A stretch of 64,000 nucleotides of DNA from JAMBLL01 sp964460075 (GTDB taxonomy: Bacteria > Actinomycetota > Acidimicrobiia > Spongiisociales > UBA5794). Under the pieces are notes generated by a model that saw only the letters and a program-made list of their open reading frames with translations, was not told where the DNA came from and ran no database searches. Below are positions 43,011 through 52,655 of this stretch, one piece after another. The stretch is from contig CAYWPC010000004.1 in the NCBI GenBank assembly GCA_964460075.1, forward strand, positions 48,851 to 112,850, given 5' to 3'. The first letter of the stretch is position 1. Each line of letters begins with the position of its first letter. The position numbers were made by a program, and so were the translations under genes.

Positions 43011-44627
43011 TTAGCTTTCCATCAGAAGATCCGCGTACTCGCCGCGGACGACCTTCTTGTCGAATTTTCCCGTCCCTGTCTTCGGAATGGAGTCGATGAA
43101 GATCACCTTGTCTGGCATCCACCACTTGGCGATTCGTGGCTCGAGGAACTCCTTGATGTCCTCCGGTGTCACGTTGGACCCTTCTCGAGGCACGACGAAT
43201 GCCGCAGGCCGCTCCTGCCACTTGGCGTGCTTGAGGCCGACCACGGTTGCTTCGAGAACGTCTGGGTGCGCCATAATCTCGTTCTCGATGTCCAACGACG
43301 AGATCCACTCTCCGCCGGACTTGATTACGTCCTTCGCCCTGTCGGTGATTCTGACATATCCGTCCGGTGTGATCTTGCAGACGTCACCTGTCCGTAGCCA
43401 ACCATCCACAAACGACTCTGGTGAGCGTGGATCGTTGAGATATTCTGCCGCGATCCATGGGCCTCTGATCAGCAACTCACCGAAGGCTTCACCATCGTTT
43501 GGGAGTGTGTCGAAGTTCTCGTCGACGATCTTGACTTGAAGACCGGGAATCGGGCGTCCTGCTGTCTCTAGAACGTCAAGCTGGTCATCCCAGGACCAGT
43601 CCTCCATCCATGGCTTGATCGTCGCGGCTGCCGCCACGGGGTTGGTCTCCGTCATGCCCCATCCCTGGACAACCCGCACAGACGCGTTCTTCTCGAACCA
43701 ATCGATCATCGCTCTCGGGACGGCGGACCCGCCGCAGAACAGTGCACGAATATGTGACAGGTTGATATCGGGATTCGCCTCCAGGTGCTGCTGGATGCCG
43801 AGCCAGATCGTCGGTACGCCTATCGAGAAGGTCACGTGCTCATCTACGAACAGCTTCGTGATCCCTGCCCCAGACATGTCAGGGCCCGGGTAGGTGAGCT
43901 TCGCTCCGACGGTCACGGCCATGAACGGGTACCCCCAAGCCGAGGCGTGGAACATTGGCACCACGGGCAGAACGTTGTCGCTCGAGTCGATCGGATTGGC
44001 AGCAAGATTCGAGATCGTGTGCAGATACGTGGAACGTTGCGTGTAGGCAACCCCCTTTGGATTCCCCGTGGTGCCTGACGTGTAGCAGTACATCATCGGG
44101 CTGCGCTCATCGAGCAGCGGCCATGTGTCTATCGGCTCCGCATCACCGATCAGATCCTCGTAGGCCAATGCGCCGTCGATGCCGGAACCTTCCGCTGTTG
44201 GGCCCATGATGACGACGTGCTCGACGGTTGGGAATTCCGAGATCATTGGTGCAAGCAGTGGCGCAAGGTCTGGGTCAACGAAGATGACCTTGTCCTCAGC
44301 ATGGTTCACGATGTATTCGAGCTGATTCGGGAACAGCCGAATATTGAGTGTGTGACAGATACGGCCCGTGTTCGCAATTGCCCAGTAGAGCTCGTGATGG
44401 CGATGATTGTTCCACGCAAAGGTGCCAATGGCGTCTCCAGCAACCGTTCCGAGCTTGTCGGCTAGGGCTGTTGCAAGCTTCCGGATGCGAACGTCGGCCT
44501 CCCCATAGGTCGATCTGTGGATAGACCGGTCGGACTCGACCGAGACAATCTCCTGTTGGGGAAACTGCCACACAGCGTTGTCGTACAGCGTGCTCAGCAA
44601 CAGGGGGAAGTCGTCTTGCATGTGCAT
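43011..44627 (-). CDS. Medium/long-chain acyl-CoA ligase (AMP-forming)
   Basis: A 538-residue ANL-superfamily enzyme: YTSGTTGNPKGVAYTQRS (P-loop), GWGMTETNP, GWLRTGDVCKITPDGYVRI and RAKDVIKSGGEWISSLDIE are the core motifs. The catalytic Lys lies in IPKTGTGKFDKK. The family activates fatty or related carboxylic acids as CoA thioesters; chain length is not predictable. AAAGGAC precedes ATG 44627. It lies beside the RpiR-KamA cluster on the opposite strand, so a metabolic link is possible but unproven. Confidence 0.9.
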   Translation of the reverse strand: MHMQDDFPLLLSTLYDNAVWQFPQQEIVSVESDRSIHRSTYGEADVRIRKLATALADKLGTVAGDAIGTFAWNNHRHHELYWAIANTGRICHTLNIRLFPNQLEYIVNHAEDKVIFVDPDLAPLLAPMISEFPTVEHVVIMGPTAEGSGIDGALAYEDLIGDAEPIDTWPLLDERSPMMYCYTSGTTGNPKGVAYTQRSTYLHTISNLAANPIDSSDNVLPVVPMFHASAWGYPFMAVTVGAKLTYPGPDMSGAGITKLFVDEHVTFSIGVPTIWLGIQQHLEANPDINLSHIRALFCGGSAVPRAMIDWFEKNASVRVVQGWGMTETNPVAAAATIKPWMEDWSWDDQLDVLETAGRPIPGLQVKIVDENFDTLPNDGEAFGELLIRGPWIAAEYLNDPRSPESFVDGWLRTGDVCKITPDGYVRITDRAKDVIKSGGEWISSLDIENEIMAHPDVLEATVVGLKHAKWQERPAAFVVPREGSNVTPEDIKEFLEPRIAKWWMPDKVIFIDSIPKTGTGKFDKKVVRGEYADLLMES

Positions 44628-44731
44628 CGAGAGAGTCCTTTCGTGATGTTCCTACGATAGAAACGCGGGAAACTTCACGCCAACACATTGTGTACGACGC
44701 CGTGGTTCGAGCCTGGTGTCACCAATGCCTG

Positions 44732-45583
44732 TTAGTCGTCAGCTAGGAAGGTTTCCGTTGCCGCCCAGAGTTGCTCGATGCGGTCGATGCGGTCTGTGGC
44801 CTCGTCGTGGAGGTCCTTGGCGATCTGGGCGACGAGGAGCTCAGCTATTGCGACCGCAGGCACGGAGCTGTCGAACGGGCCGATTGCAGGAATTCTGAGC
44901 CCGCACCATGTGTCGGTGAGACCGGCGAGCGGAGAGAATGGGCCGTCAGTGATTGCCACGATCTCGACGCCGAGCGCGGCGAGGATACGAGCCTCCACGA
45001 TCGCCTGGCTTCGGTACCGTGGAAAATCGAATATGACGGCCGTATCTCCAGGACCAGCGCTGCTGAGGTCGGTGCCCGCTGTATGGCCCTCAACGAGATG
45101 TACGCCAGGGCGGATCATCGCGACGCCGCTATAGAGGGCGTAGGCGCCTGCGCGCGATGTCTCGCCAGAGACGATCCAGACGGATGTGGCCCGCACGATG
45201 GGCCCGGCGAGTGTCGCCAGTCGGTCGCCGTCGACGGATTCGAACACCGACGCGATTGCGTCATCGAGTGCTTCTTTTGCTTGGACCATCGTCGGGTCGT
45301 CGTGTCGGATGCGGTCACTGGGCCGGGAGAGTTGATGCGACAGTCCATTTCGCACGTGCCCCTGAAGTTCCGTGTACCCGCCGAAGCCGAGCTTGTTAGC
45401 GAATCGCACGATCGATGGCCTGCTCGTGCCCACTTGGTCGGCGAGGTCAGAGACCGTACCGAACGCGAGGAGGGTCGGTTCGGCGAGTACTGCTTCGGCG
45501 ATTCGACGCTCCGTAGGAGTCAGGCGATCGCTCACGGCAGCCACGAGGTCGGCCGTCGCTGTTGGCGCCGAGTGGATGGTCAT
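44732..45583 (-). CDS. MurR/RpiR-family transcriptional regulator
   Basis: A 283-residue regulator. The N-terminal HTH_6 domain has LTPTERRIAEAVLAEPTLLA and VGTSRPSIVRFANKLGFGGY. The C-terminal SIS domain (VWIVSGETSRAGAYALYSGV; DTAVIFDFPRYRSQAI) normally senses phosphosugars, but some relatives respond to other metabolites. It is divergent from the KamA-like gene with only 49 bases between the two starts, so it most likely controls that operon and itself. Confidence 0.87.
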   Translation of the reverse strand: MTIHSAPTATADLVAAVSDRLTPTERRIAEAVLAEPTLLAFGTVSDLADQVGTSRPSIVRFANKLGFGGYTELQGHVRNGLSHQLSRPSDRIRHDDPTMVQAKEALDDAIASVFESVDGDRLATLAGPIVRATSVWIVSGETSRAGAYALYSGVAMIRPGVHLVEGHTAGTDLSSAGPGDTAVIFDFPRYRSQAIVEARILAALGVEIVAITDGPFSPLAGLTDTWCGLRIPAIGPFDSSVPAVAIAELLVAQIAKDLHDEATDRIDRIEQLWAATETFLADD

Positions 45584-45632
45584 TCTGTTACACTAGCATC
45601 GAAAGAATATGCGTGGCGTTACATCCTGTGAG
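45584..45632. promoter_or_regulatory. Divergent promoter region rpiR / kamA-like
   Basis: Short region with TGTTACACTAG, whose TACACT is a plausible plus-strand -10, inside an imperfect dyad (ATTCT ... AGAAT). It is a candidate RpiR operator by position. If the downstream start at 45672 is used, the leader is longer. Confidence 0.4.
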
Positions 45633-47126
45633 ATGAGCGACGACTCCAAGCTAAGCGAATCGAGGACCGACATGAGCAGGGCAGGCAAGTATCTCCCCAC
45701 GGAGAGGGAGCAGTCCTTCCTCGACACGGTCGAGAACCCCAAGTACGACCGCAGGATTATCAACGGTTTGAATCCATTCTTCGAGGACAGGGCCCCCGAG
45801 GATATGAAGGGCTTCTACTCGAGCGACGAGATCGCCGACCTGCTGAGTCTCCGTGGAACCGAGCGCGATGTCGAGACGCGCATGCCGGTCAAGATCACTC
45901 GCCACTATTTTGAGATGGCCAGAACCAGTGCCGCCCTCCAGAGGCTTGTGAAGGCGAGCCCGGATGAAACGCTCAACCTCTCAGGGTCAGAGGATCCGGG
46001 ATTCCAGATGGATTACAGCCCTGTAGAGGGCTTGCTCCACAAGTACGAGATGGGTCTCATGTACGTGATCTCGACGTGCTCTGCGCACTGCAGATTCTGC
46101 TACCGCGAAGAGCTGATCAGTCGCAAGGACATCGAGCGTCAGGATGGGACCGTTGCCAAGAAGGGTCTGGCCCAGATCGGCGAAGTCACCGCCTACATTC
46201 GAGCCCACAACGAACTGGTCGCGGCCAACGGCGGCACGCACCCCGAGTCTGGGCGCGAGAAACTCCGAGAGATCTTGCTCTCTGGAGGCGACCCGATGGC
46301 CCTGCCGAATAGCAAGATCGCTGCATGGATCGCAGCTCTTGCCGAGGCAGGTGTCGAGTCGATTCGGCTTGGCACAAAGGAGATGGCTTTCTTCCCTGAC
46401 CGATTCGATGAAGCGTTCCTCTCGATGCTCGACGGCTTCCACGCGACGTACCCAGACGTCGGCTTCCGACTCATGGTGCATTTCAATCATCCAGATGAGT
46501 TCCTCAAGAAGGGTCCCGACGGTGCGTACATCGAGAACCAGAACGGCACGTTGCAGTGGCACGACACGACGAAGCGGTCAATGGACGCTGTTGTGTCTCG
46601 CGGGTGGATCAATGTCGAGAATCAGGCTCCGATCATCAGAGGCATCAACGATGATTCCGACGCGCTGAGGATCATGCAGCGGGCGCTCAACCGGGTCGGT
46701 GTCGGCAATCACTACTTCTTCTGCGGTCGCGACATTGTGGCGTATCGGGCATTCAACGTACCGATAGAGACCGCGTGGAGCATCCTCAACGAGTCGCAGA
46801 AGGGGCTGTCTGGAGTCGAGACGCACGCCCGCCTATCGATCACCCACTACAAGGGAAAGACGGAGGTGGTCGCGGTAACGAACGAGCCCATCCCCGGTGT
46901 GCCTGCCTCGGAACACGGTGTTCTGATCTTCAAAATCCTGCGGAACGCTGCAGACGCACCAGATCGCGGCAAAGTGTGCATTGTGGGACGCAACCCGGAG
47001 GCAATCTGGTTCGATGACTACGCCGATCGGGTCATCTTTGACGAGGCGGGACTCTTCGATTACACCAGGGTCGACAAGGAAAGGCTCGAGGTGCCCGTCA
47101 CCATTGAATCGGCGACTGCACGGTGA
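45633..47126 (+). CDS. KamA-like radical SAM aminomutase
   Basis: A 497-residue radical SAM, PLP-type protein of the lysine 2,3-aminomutase family. The cluster motif is CSAHCRFC (Cys149, 153, 156) within MYVISTCSAHCRFCYREE, and LLSGGDPMALP is the SAM-binding GGDP region. The usual PLP motif PGGGGK is absent; YKGK in LSITHYKGKTEVVAV aligns with it and may supply the lysine. The substrate (lysine, glutamate or another amino acid) cannot be assigned. ATG 45633 or ATG 45672 (MSRAGKYLPTEREQ) may start the protein. It is first in an operon with CoA-transferase and aminotransferase genes. Confidence 0.82.
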   Translation: MSDDSKLSESRTDMSRAGKYLPTEREQSFLDTVENPKYDRRIINGLNPFFEDRAPEDMKGFYSSDEIADLLSLRGTERDVETRMPVKITRHYFEMARTSAALQRLVKASPDETLNLSGSEDPGFQMDYSPVEGLLHKYEMGLMYVISTCSAHCRFCYREELISRKDIERQDGTVAKKGLAQIGEVTAYIRAHNELVAANGGTHPESGREKLREILLSGGDPMALPNSKIAAWIAALAEAGVESIRLGTKEMAFFPDRFDEAFLSMLDGFHATYPDVGFRLMVHFNHPDEFLKKGPDGAYIENQNGTLQWHDTTKRSMDAVVSRGWINVENQAPIIRGINDDSDALRIMQRALNRVGVGNHYFFCGRDIVAYRAFNVPIETAWSILNESQKGLSGVETHARLSITHYKGKTEVVAVTNEPIPGVPASEHGVLIFKILRNAADAPDRGKVCIVGRNPEAIWFDDYADRVIFDEAGLFDYTRVDKERLEVPVTIESATAR

Positions 47127-47192
47127 ACGATTGATGCGTCGGTAGATTCCCCCTGGAGAACCACAGGCGATCGTGATTGGAAGGACATCTCG

Positions 47193-47903
47193 ATGATCGA
47201 CAAGCGAGTCGCGACAGTCGGGGAGGCTGTGGTCGACATCTTCGACGGGGCCACCGTCATGATCGGTGGCTTCGGCGAAGCGGGGAGCCCCATCGAACTG
47301 ATCCACGCGCTCATCGACCAAGGTGCTCGGAACCTCACCGTTGTGAACAACAACACAGGTAGTGGCGAGGTTGGCCTCGCAGCACTCATCAAGGCAGGGA
47401 GAGTTGGCAAGATGATCTGCTCGTACCCTCGAACAGCCAATTCAACCGTGTTTCCCGCGCTGTATCAGAGCGGACGCATAGCACTGGAATTGGTGCCTCA
47501 GGGAACGCTTGCGGAGCGGATTCGGGCCGGTGGCGCGGGCATTCCAGCGTTCTACACACCGACCTCCGTTGGCACACCGTTGGAGGAGGGCAAGGAGCGG
47601 AGGGAGTTCGCCGGTCGTGCCTATGTGCTCGAACACGGCCTGCGAGCCGACTTCGCGTTGATCAAGTGCAGGACGGCCGACCGCCATGGCAACCTCCTCT
47701 ACAACAAGACGGCGCGGAATTTCAGCCCAGTCATGGCCACGGCTGCCGCGGTCACGATCGTGCAAACAGCAGAATTCGTGGCATCTGGCACGATCGACCC
47801 TGAAGCCGTCGTCACGCCAGGGATCTTCGTCGATCGTGTCGTAGGCGTCCCGCATCCAGAGCACGAGTCCGAACTGGTCGCACAGGGAGCGTCGTACCCA
47901 TGA
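47193..47903 (+). CDS. CoA-transferase subunit A (3-oxoacid type)
   Basis: A 236-residue alpha subunit of a family I CoA transferase. The signature VMIGGFGEAGSPIELIHALI contains the GGFG oxyanion-type loop. LIKCRTADRHGNLLYNKTARN is also typical. It moves CoA between succinyl-CoA or acetyl-CoA and a carboxylic acid, often acetoacetate. GGAAGGAC precedes ATG 47193. Its end overlaps the beta subunit by four bases. In lysine fermenters the same enzyme type follows KamA, which fits this cluster. Confidence 0.9.
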   Translation: MIDKRVATVGEAVVDIFDGATVMIGGFGEAGSPIELIHALIDQGARNLTVVNNNTGSGEVGLAALIKAGRVGKMICSYPRTANSTVFPALYQSGRIALELVPQGTLAERIRAGGAGIPAFYTPTSVGTPLEEGKERREFAGRAYVLEHGLRADFALIKCRTADRHGNLLYNKTARNFSPVMATAAAVTIVQTAEFVASGTIDPEAVVTPGIFVDRVVGVPHPEHESELVAQGASYP

Positions 47904-48583
47904 GTGCCCCAACCCAGGATTCGGGCTGGTCACGCGACGAGATGGCCAAGCGGGCAGCCGTTGACATTCCAGACGGTGCGTATGTGAATCTCGGCATCGG
48001 GATTCCCGAACGGGTGGCTGCCTACGTACCCGAAGGCAGAGAGGTGATCTACCACACGGAGAACGGTCTGCTGGGGATGGGCCCCTCTCCCGAGGCTGGC
48101 GAGGGTGACCGCGAGCTCATCAACGCAGGCAAACGGCAGGTCACAGTGGTGGATGGCGCCTCATATTTTCATCATGCCGACAGCTTCGCGATGATTCGTG
48201 GAGGTCACATCGACGTCTGTGTCCTGGGTGCGTTGCAGGTCTCGGAACACGGAGACCTCGCGAACTGGTCGACGGGAGAACCCGGCGCTATACCAGCTGT
48301 TGGTGGAGCGATGGATCTGGTTGCGGGAGTCAAGACCATCTACGTCATAACCCAGCACTGCACGAAGGGCGGCGAGCCGAAGCTTGTGGAATCTTGCACG
48401 TACCCACTCACCGGTCCAGGGGTCGTGAACCGCATTTACTCCAACCTAGCCGTCATCGACGTGACGGACACCGGATTCCACCTCGTCGAGCTCGCCCCCG
48501 GCGTCGATTTTGACCATGTGAGAGAGCGGACCGGAGCAGAGCTCAGCCCTGTTGCCAACGATTCGAGGAGGCTGGACACGTGA
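47900..48583 (+). CDS. CoA-transferase subunit B (3-oxoacid type)
   Basis: A 227-residue beta subunit. The catalytic glutamate lies in HTENGLLGMGPSPEAGE, preceded by VNLGIGIPERVA. It works with the alpha subunit encoded immediately upstream (ATGA overlap). Its stop overlaps the GTG of the aminotransferase gene (GTGA). Both halves are full length, so the enzyme should be active. Acid specificity is unknown. Confidence 0.91.
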   Translation: MSAPTQDSGWSRDEMAKRAAVDIPDGAYVNLGIGIPERVAAYVPEGREVIYHTENGLLGMGPSPEAGEGDRELINAGKRQVTVVDGASYFHHADSFAMIRGGHIDVCVLGALQVSEHGDLANWSTGEPGAIPAVGGAMDLVAGVKTIYVITQHCTKGGEPKLVESCTYPLTGPGVVNRIYSNLAVIDVTDTGFHLVELAPGVDFDHVRERTGAELSPVANDSRRLDT

Positions 48584-49920
48584 CAAGGCCATCCAACACG
48601 CCGTCCTCCAGCGCATTGCTCTATGAGCGGGCCCTCAAGACGCTCCCAGGGGGAGTGAGCCGTAACACCGTGCTGCGCAAGCCCCACCCCCTGTATGCGG
48701 AGTCCGCCACAGGCTGTCGAGTGACCGATATTGAGGGTATCGAGCGGATCGATTTCGCCAATAACATGGCGTCACTCATCCATGGGCACGCCCATCCAGC
48801 CGTCGTGGAGGCTGTGACGGCGCAACTCCAGAAGGGCACGGCCTTCACGCTTGCCACGGAGATCGAGATCGAATACGCGGAGCACCTCTGCGGCAGGAAT
48901 GGTGGATTCGAAAAGCTGCGGTTCGTCAATTCCGGGACGGAGGCAGTCATGGGTTCGTTGAAAGCGGCGCGAGCTTTCAGCGGTCGTGCCAAGATCGCCA
49001 AGGTCGAAGGCGCCTATCACGGGTTGTATGACTACGCCGAGGTGAGCCAAACATCGAAACCGGCGAACTGGGGTTCGGCGGACCATCCAGCGACCGTGCC
49101 TGTCGCGTATGGAACACCTCGATCGGTACTTGACGATGTCGTCGTGATCCCGTTCAACGATCCCGACGGCGCAGTCGCGATCCTTGACGATCACAGGGGT
49201 GAGTTGGCGTGCGTGCTCGTGGATCCGATGCCCCATCGAGTAGGGCTTAATCCTGCGACATCGTCATTTGTCTCGGCACTGCGCGAATGGACGAGTACCG
49301 ATGGAGCGCTACTCGTTTTCGACGAGGTCATCACCTTCCGCTCACAGTTCGGGGGTGCTCAGTGCTGGTATGACGAAGTCCCAGACCTCACGGCAATGGG
49401 CAAGTTGATCGGAGGTGGCTTCCCTGTTGGTGCCATTGCTGGCCGCAGCGACGTGATGGATGTCATGAACCCACTTGCCGACAATGTGCTGTTCCCTCAC
49501 TCTGGCACGTTTTCTGCGAACCCGATCACGATGACGGCAGGTCTCGTCGCCATGGAGATGTTCGATCGGCCCGCTGTCGAGAAGGTCAATCACCTGGCGA
49601 GTCGGGCCGTTGAGGGGATCGAGAGAGCCATCGAGAGCACAGGAGTGGTGGCCTGTGTCACAGGTGGAGGCTCGATGTTCAGAGTGCATCTCAAGGATCA
49701 GCCGCCACGCAACTACCGCGAAGCATTCGTCGATCCGCGAGAAGCCGCGCGGCTCAAGCTGCTGCTCGATCACCTACTCGATCAGGGCTTCATGATGATC
49801 AACACCTGCTCTGCATGTATCTCGACGGTGATGACGACAGCTGAAATCGATGCACTCGTTGCGGCGTTCGAGAGCGGCTTCGCAGAGCTGGTTAACCCCT
49901 CACCCCAATACGGGGGATAG
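48580..49920 (+). CDS. Class III aminotransferase (GSA-aminomutase-like)
   Basis: A 446-residue PLP enzyme of the class III group, close in style to glutamate-1-semialdehyde aminomutase. Features are KTLPGGVSRNTVLRKPHPLY, FVNSGTEAVMGSLKAARAF, LLVFDEVITFRSQFGGAQ, and PLP Lys in AMGKLIGGGFPVGAI. No heme-synthesis gene is near. Being fourth in the KamA-CoA-transferase operon, it may act on a beta- or omega-amino acid made there; that is inference. The start is GTG 48580. Confidence 0.85.
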   Translation: MTRPSNTPSSSALLYERALKTLPGGVSRNTVLRKPHPLYAESATGCRVTDIEGIERIDFANNMASLIHGHAHPAVVEAVTAQLQKGTAFTLATEIEIEYAEHLCGRNGGFEKLRFVNSGTEAVMGSLKAARAFSGRAKIAKVEGAYHGLYDYAEVSQTSKPANWGSADHPATVPVAYGTPRSVLDDVVVIPFNDPDGAVAILDDHRGELACVLVDPMPHRVGLNPATSSFVSALREWTSTDGALLVFDEVITFRSQFGGAQCWYDEVPDLTAMGKLIGGGFPVGAIAGRSDVMDVMNPLADNVLFPHSGTFSANPITMTAGLVAMEMFDRPAVEKVNHLASRAVEGIERAIESTGVVACVTGGGSMFRVHLKDQPPRNYREAFVDPREAARLKLLLDHLLDQGFMMINTCSACISTVMTTAEIDALVAAFESGFAELVNPSPQYGG

Positions 49921-49939
49921 ACGCTTCTTGTTGGTGAGC

Positions 49940-49945
49940 TACCCT
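49940..49945 (+). promoter_or_regulatory. Putative -10 hexamer, leaderless gene
   Basis: TACCCT lies 6 bases before ATG 49952, with no ribosome site between, as in several other genes of this window. Confidence 0.4.
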
Positions 49946-49951
49946 TAGATC

Positions 49952-50365
49952 ATGGCCGATCCCGGAGAACTCGCCCGGCTGCTTGCTCAGGTACAGGATC
50001 GGCTTCTCGCGCTACCAGACGATGCTTTTGGCGAGCGGTGGGAGCTTCGCAGGCAACAAGACGAACTCCGCAGCAAGGCTGCGTCATTCGCTGTAGTCGG
50101 TGACGAGACGCGTTCCGACGGAGACCTTCTCAGGGAGCTTGGTGCGCTGCGTCAGCAGATGAGAGCGATCGAGCGGCAGCGAATCGATATCGTGAGTCAG
50201 TCGGGAGGCAGCGGCGGCTCGACATCCGAAATGGGCAATCTCGGCGCGCTCAAGCTCAACAGGGCAATGGACGAAGCAGCAGGCTTGCTCAAGATCAGGG
50301 AACGCATCGGTCTGATCAAGGGGATCCTCATCGACAGGGGAGTCGAAGCCCCTTCGCCTGACTGA
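49952..50365 (+). CDS. Small helical protein (paralogue of 22671-23063)
   Basis: A 137-residue, highly charged helical protein with probable coiled coils (ERWELRRQQDELRSK; LLRELGALRQQMRAIERQR), a short Gly/Ser linker (SGGSGGSTSE) and a C-terminal helix IRERIGLIKGILIDRG. No named family is recognised. Length and N-terminal pattern resemble the product of 22671-23063. It is followed without a gap by the PHP phosphatase gene (TGA then GTG), so the two may be co-expressed. Confidence 0.7.
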   Translation: MADPGELARLLAQVQDRLLALPDDAFGERWELRRQQDELRSKAASFAVVGDETRSDGDLLRELGALRQQMRAIERQRIDIVSQSGGSGGSTSEMGNLGALKLNRAMDEAAGLLKIRERIGLIKGILIDRGVEAPSPD

Positions 50366-51277
50366 GTGACACGCAAGGGTTACTACGCTCGCAGAGGCAT
50401 GGGCGATTACCACGTACATCTGCACCCTCATGGGCCATACACCGGACGTGGCCCACGGCCTGGGCACTACCCGGTGGATCACATCGAGGCTTACTTCGAG
50501 GCTGCGTATGCCAATGGGGCGACCGAGGTCGGCTTCACCGAGCACTTGTACCGTTGTATCGAGTCCAAGGCTGTGCTCGGTCGGTGGTGGGACCGCGATC
50601 CCCGCAAGGACCTGAGGGAGTTCACCGCGTCATATGTCCGATCAGAGCGAGTCCTGTCTGTGGAGCGATACGTCAACGCCGTCGTCGATGCAAAAGATCG
50701 CGGGTTACCGGTGAAGCTTGGCCTTGAGGTCGACTTTTTCCCTGACACAGTCGAGGCTGTCGTTGAGTTTCTCGAGCCGTACCCCTTCGACTTCCTGATC
50801 GCCTCCACACATTGGATCGACGCATGGGGATTCGACATCGAAGGGCAGACGCACGAGTTCGATCGCAGGGGCCACCGCCAGGCGTATGAGGACTATTTTC
50901 GATTGGAGACGAAGCTCGCAGCCTCCGGGCACTTCGATGTCCTTGCGCACGCAGACGTAATCAAGAAACAAGGCGTGTTTCTCGATTCGTCGCCATTGGA
51001 TCTGTACGAAGAGCTCGCAGCCGCTGCGGCTCGCGGTGGCATGGCGGTGGAAGTGTCGACTGCCGGGTTGCATCAGCCAGCGCTTGAGATGTATCCGAGC
51101 CGACCACTGCTCGAATGTTTCTTCAACCATGAGATCCCGATAACGCTCGCATCCGATGCGCATGTGCCTGGGGAGTGTGGGCGTGACCGATCGAAGGCGA
51201 TCGAACTTGCACGCTCGATCGGCTACACGCAGCGTATAGCGTTCACCGACCGGGTCGGCACGATGGTGCCTCTCTGA
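50366..51277 (+). CDS. PHP-domain histidinol-phosphatase-like protein
   Basis: A metal-dependent phosphoesterase of the PHP family, close to HisK-type histidinol phosphatases. Metal ligands are in DYHVHLHPHG, EVGFTEHLYR, IASTHWIDAW, DVLAHADVIKK and TLASDAHVPGE. It is 303 residues from GTG 50366, which abuts the previous stop, or 292 from ATG 50399 (MGDYHVHL). The substrate could be histidinol phosphate, but no other his gene is nearby. Confidence 0.82.
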   Translation: MTRKGYYARRGMGDYHVHLHPHGPYTGRGPRPGHYPVDHIEAYFEAAYANGATEVGFTEHLYRCIESKAVLGRWWDRDPRKDLREFTASYVRSERVLSVERYVNAVVDAKDRGLPVKLGLEVDFFPDTVEAVVEFLEPYPFDFLIASTHWIDAWGFDIEGQTHEFDRRGHRQAYEDYFRLETKLAASGHFDVLAHADVIKKQGVFLDSSPLDLYEELAAAAARGGMAVEVSTAGLHQPALEMYPSRPLLECFFNHEIPITLASDAHVPGECGRDRSKAIELARSIGYTQRIAFTDRVGTMVPL

Positions 51278-51327
51278 GACGCTGCTCTCTGTCTCGGCTG
51301 TCACGCTTGGTGGGGTGTTCGACCCGA

Positions 51328-51333
51328 TACAAT
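51328..51333 (+). promoter_or_regulatory. -10 hexamer of rimO (leaderless)
   Basis: TACAAT lies 8 bases before ATG 51342, without a Shine-Dalgarno in between. A weak TTGGTG lies upstream at short spacing. Confidence 0.5.
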
Positions 51334-51341
51334 CGACATCC

Positions 51342-52654
<1,313 letters not shown>

Positions 52655-52655
<1 letters not shown>

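Noticed and set aside
48580..49920. hemL (glutamate-1-semialdehyde aminomutase) for heme synthesis
   Set aside because: The class III motifs fit, but no heme gene is near and the gene is embedded in a KamA/CoA-transferase operon, so the specific name was not used.
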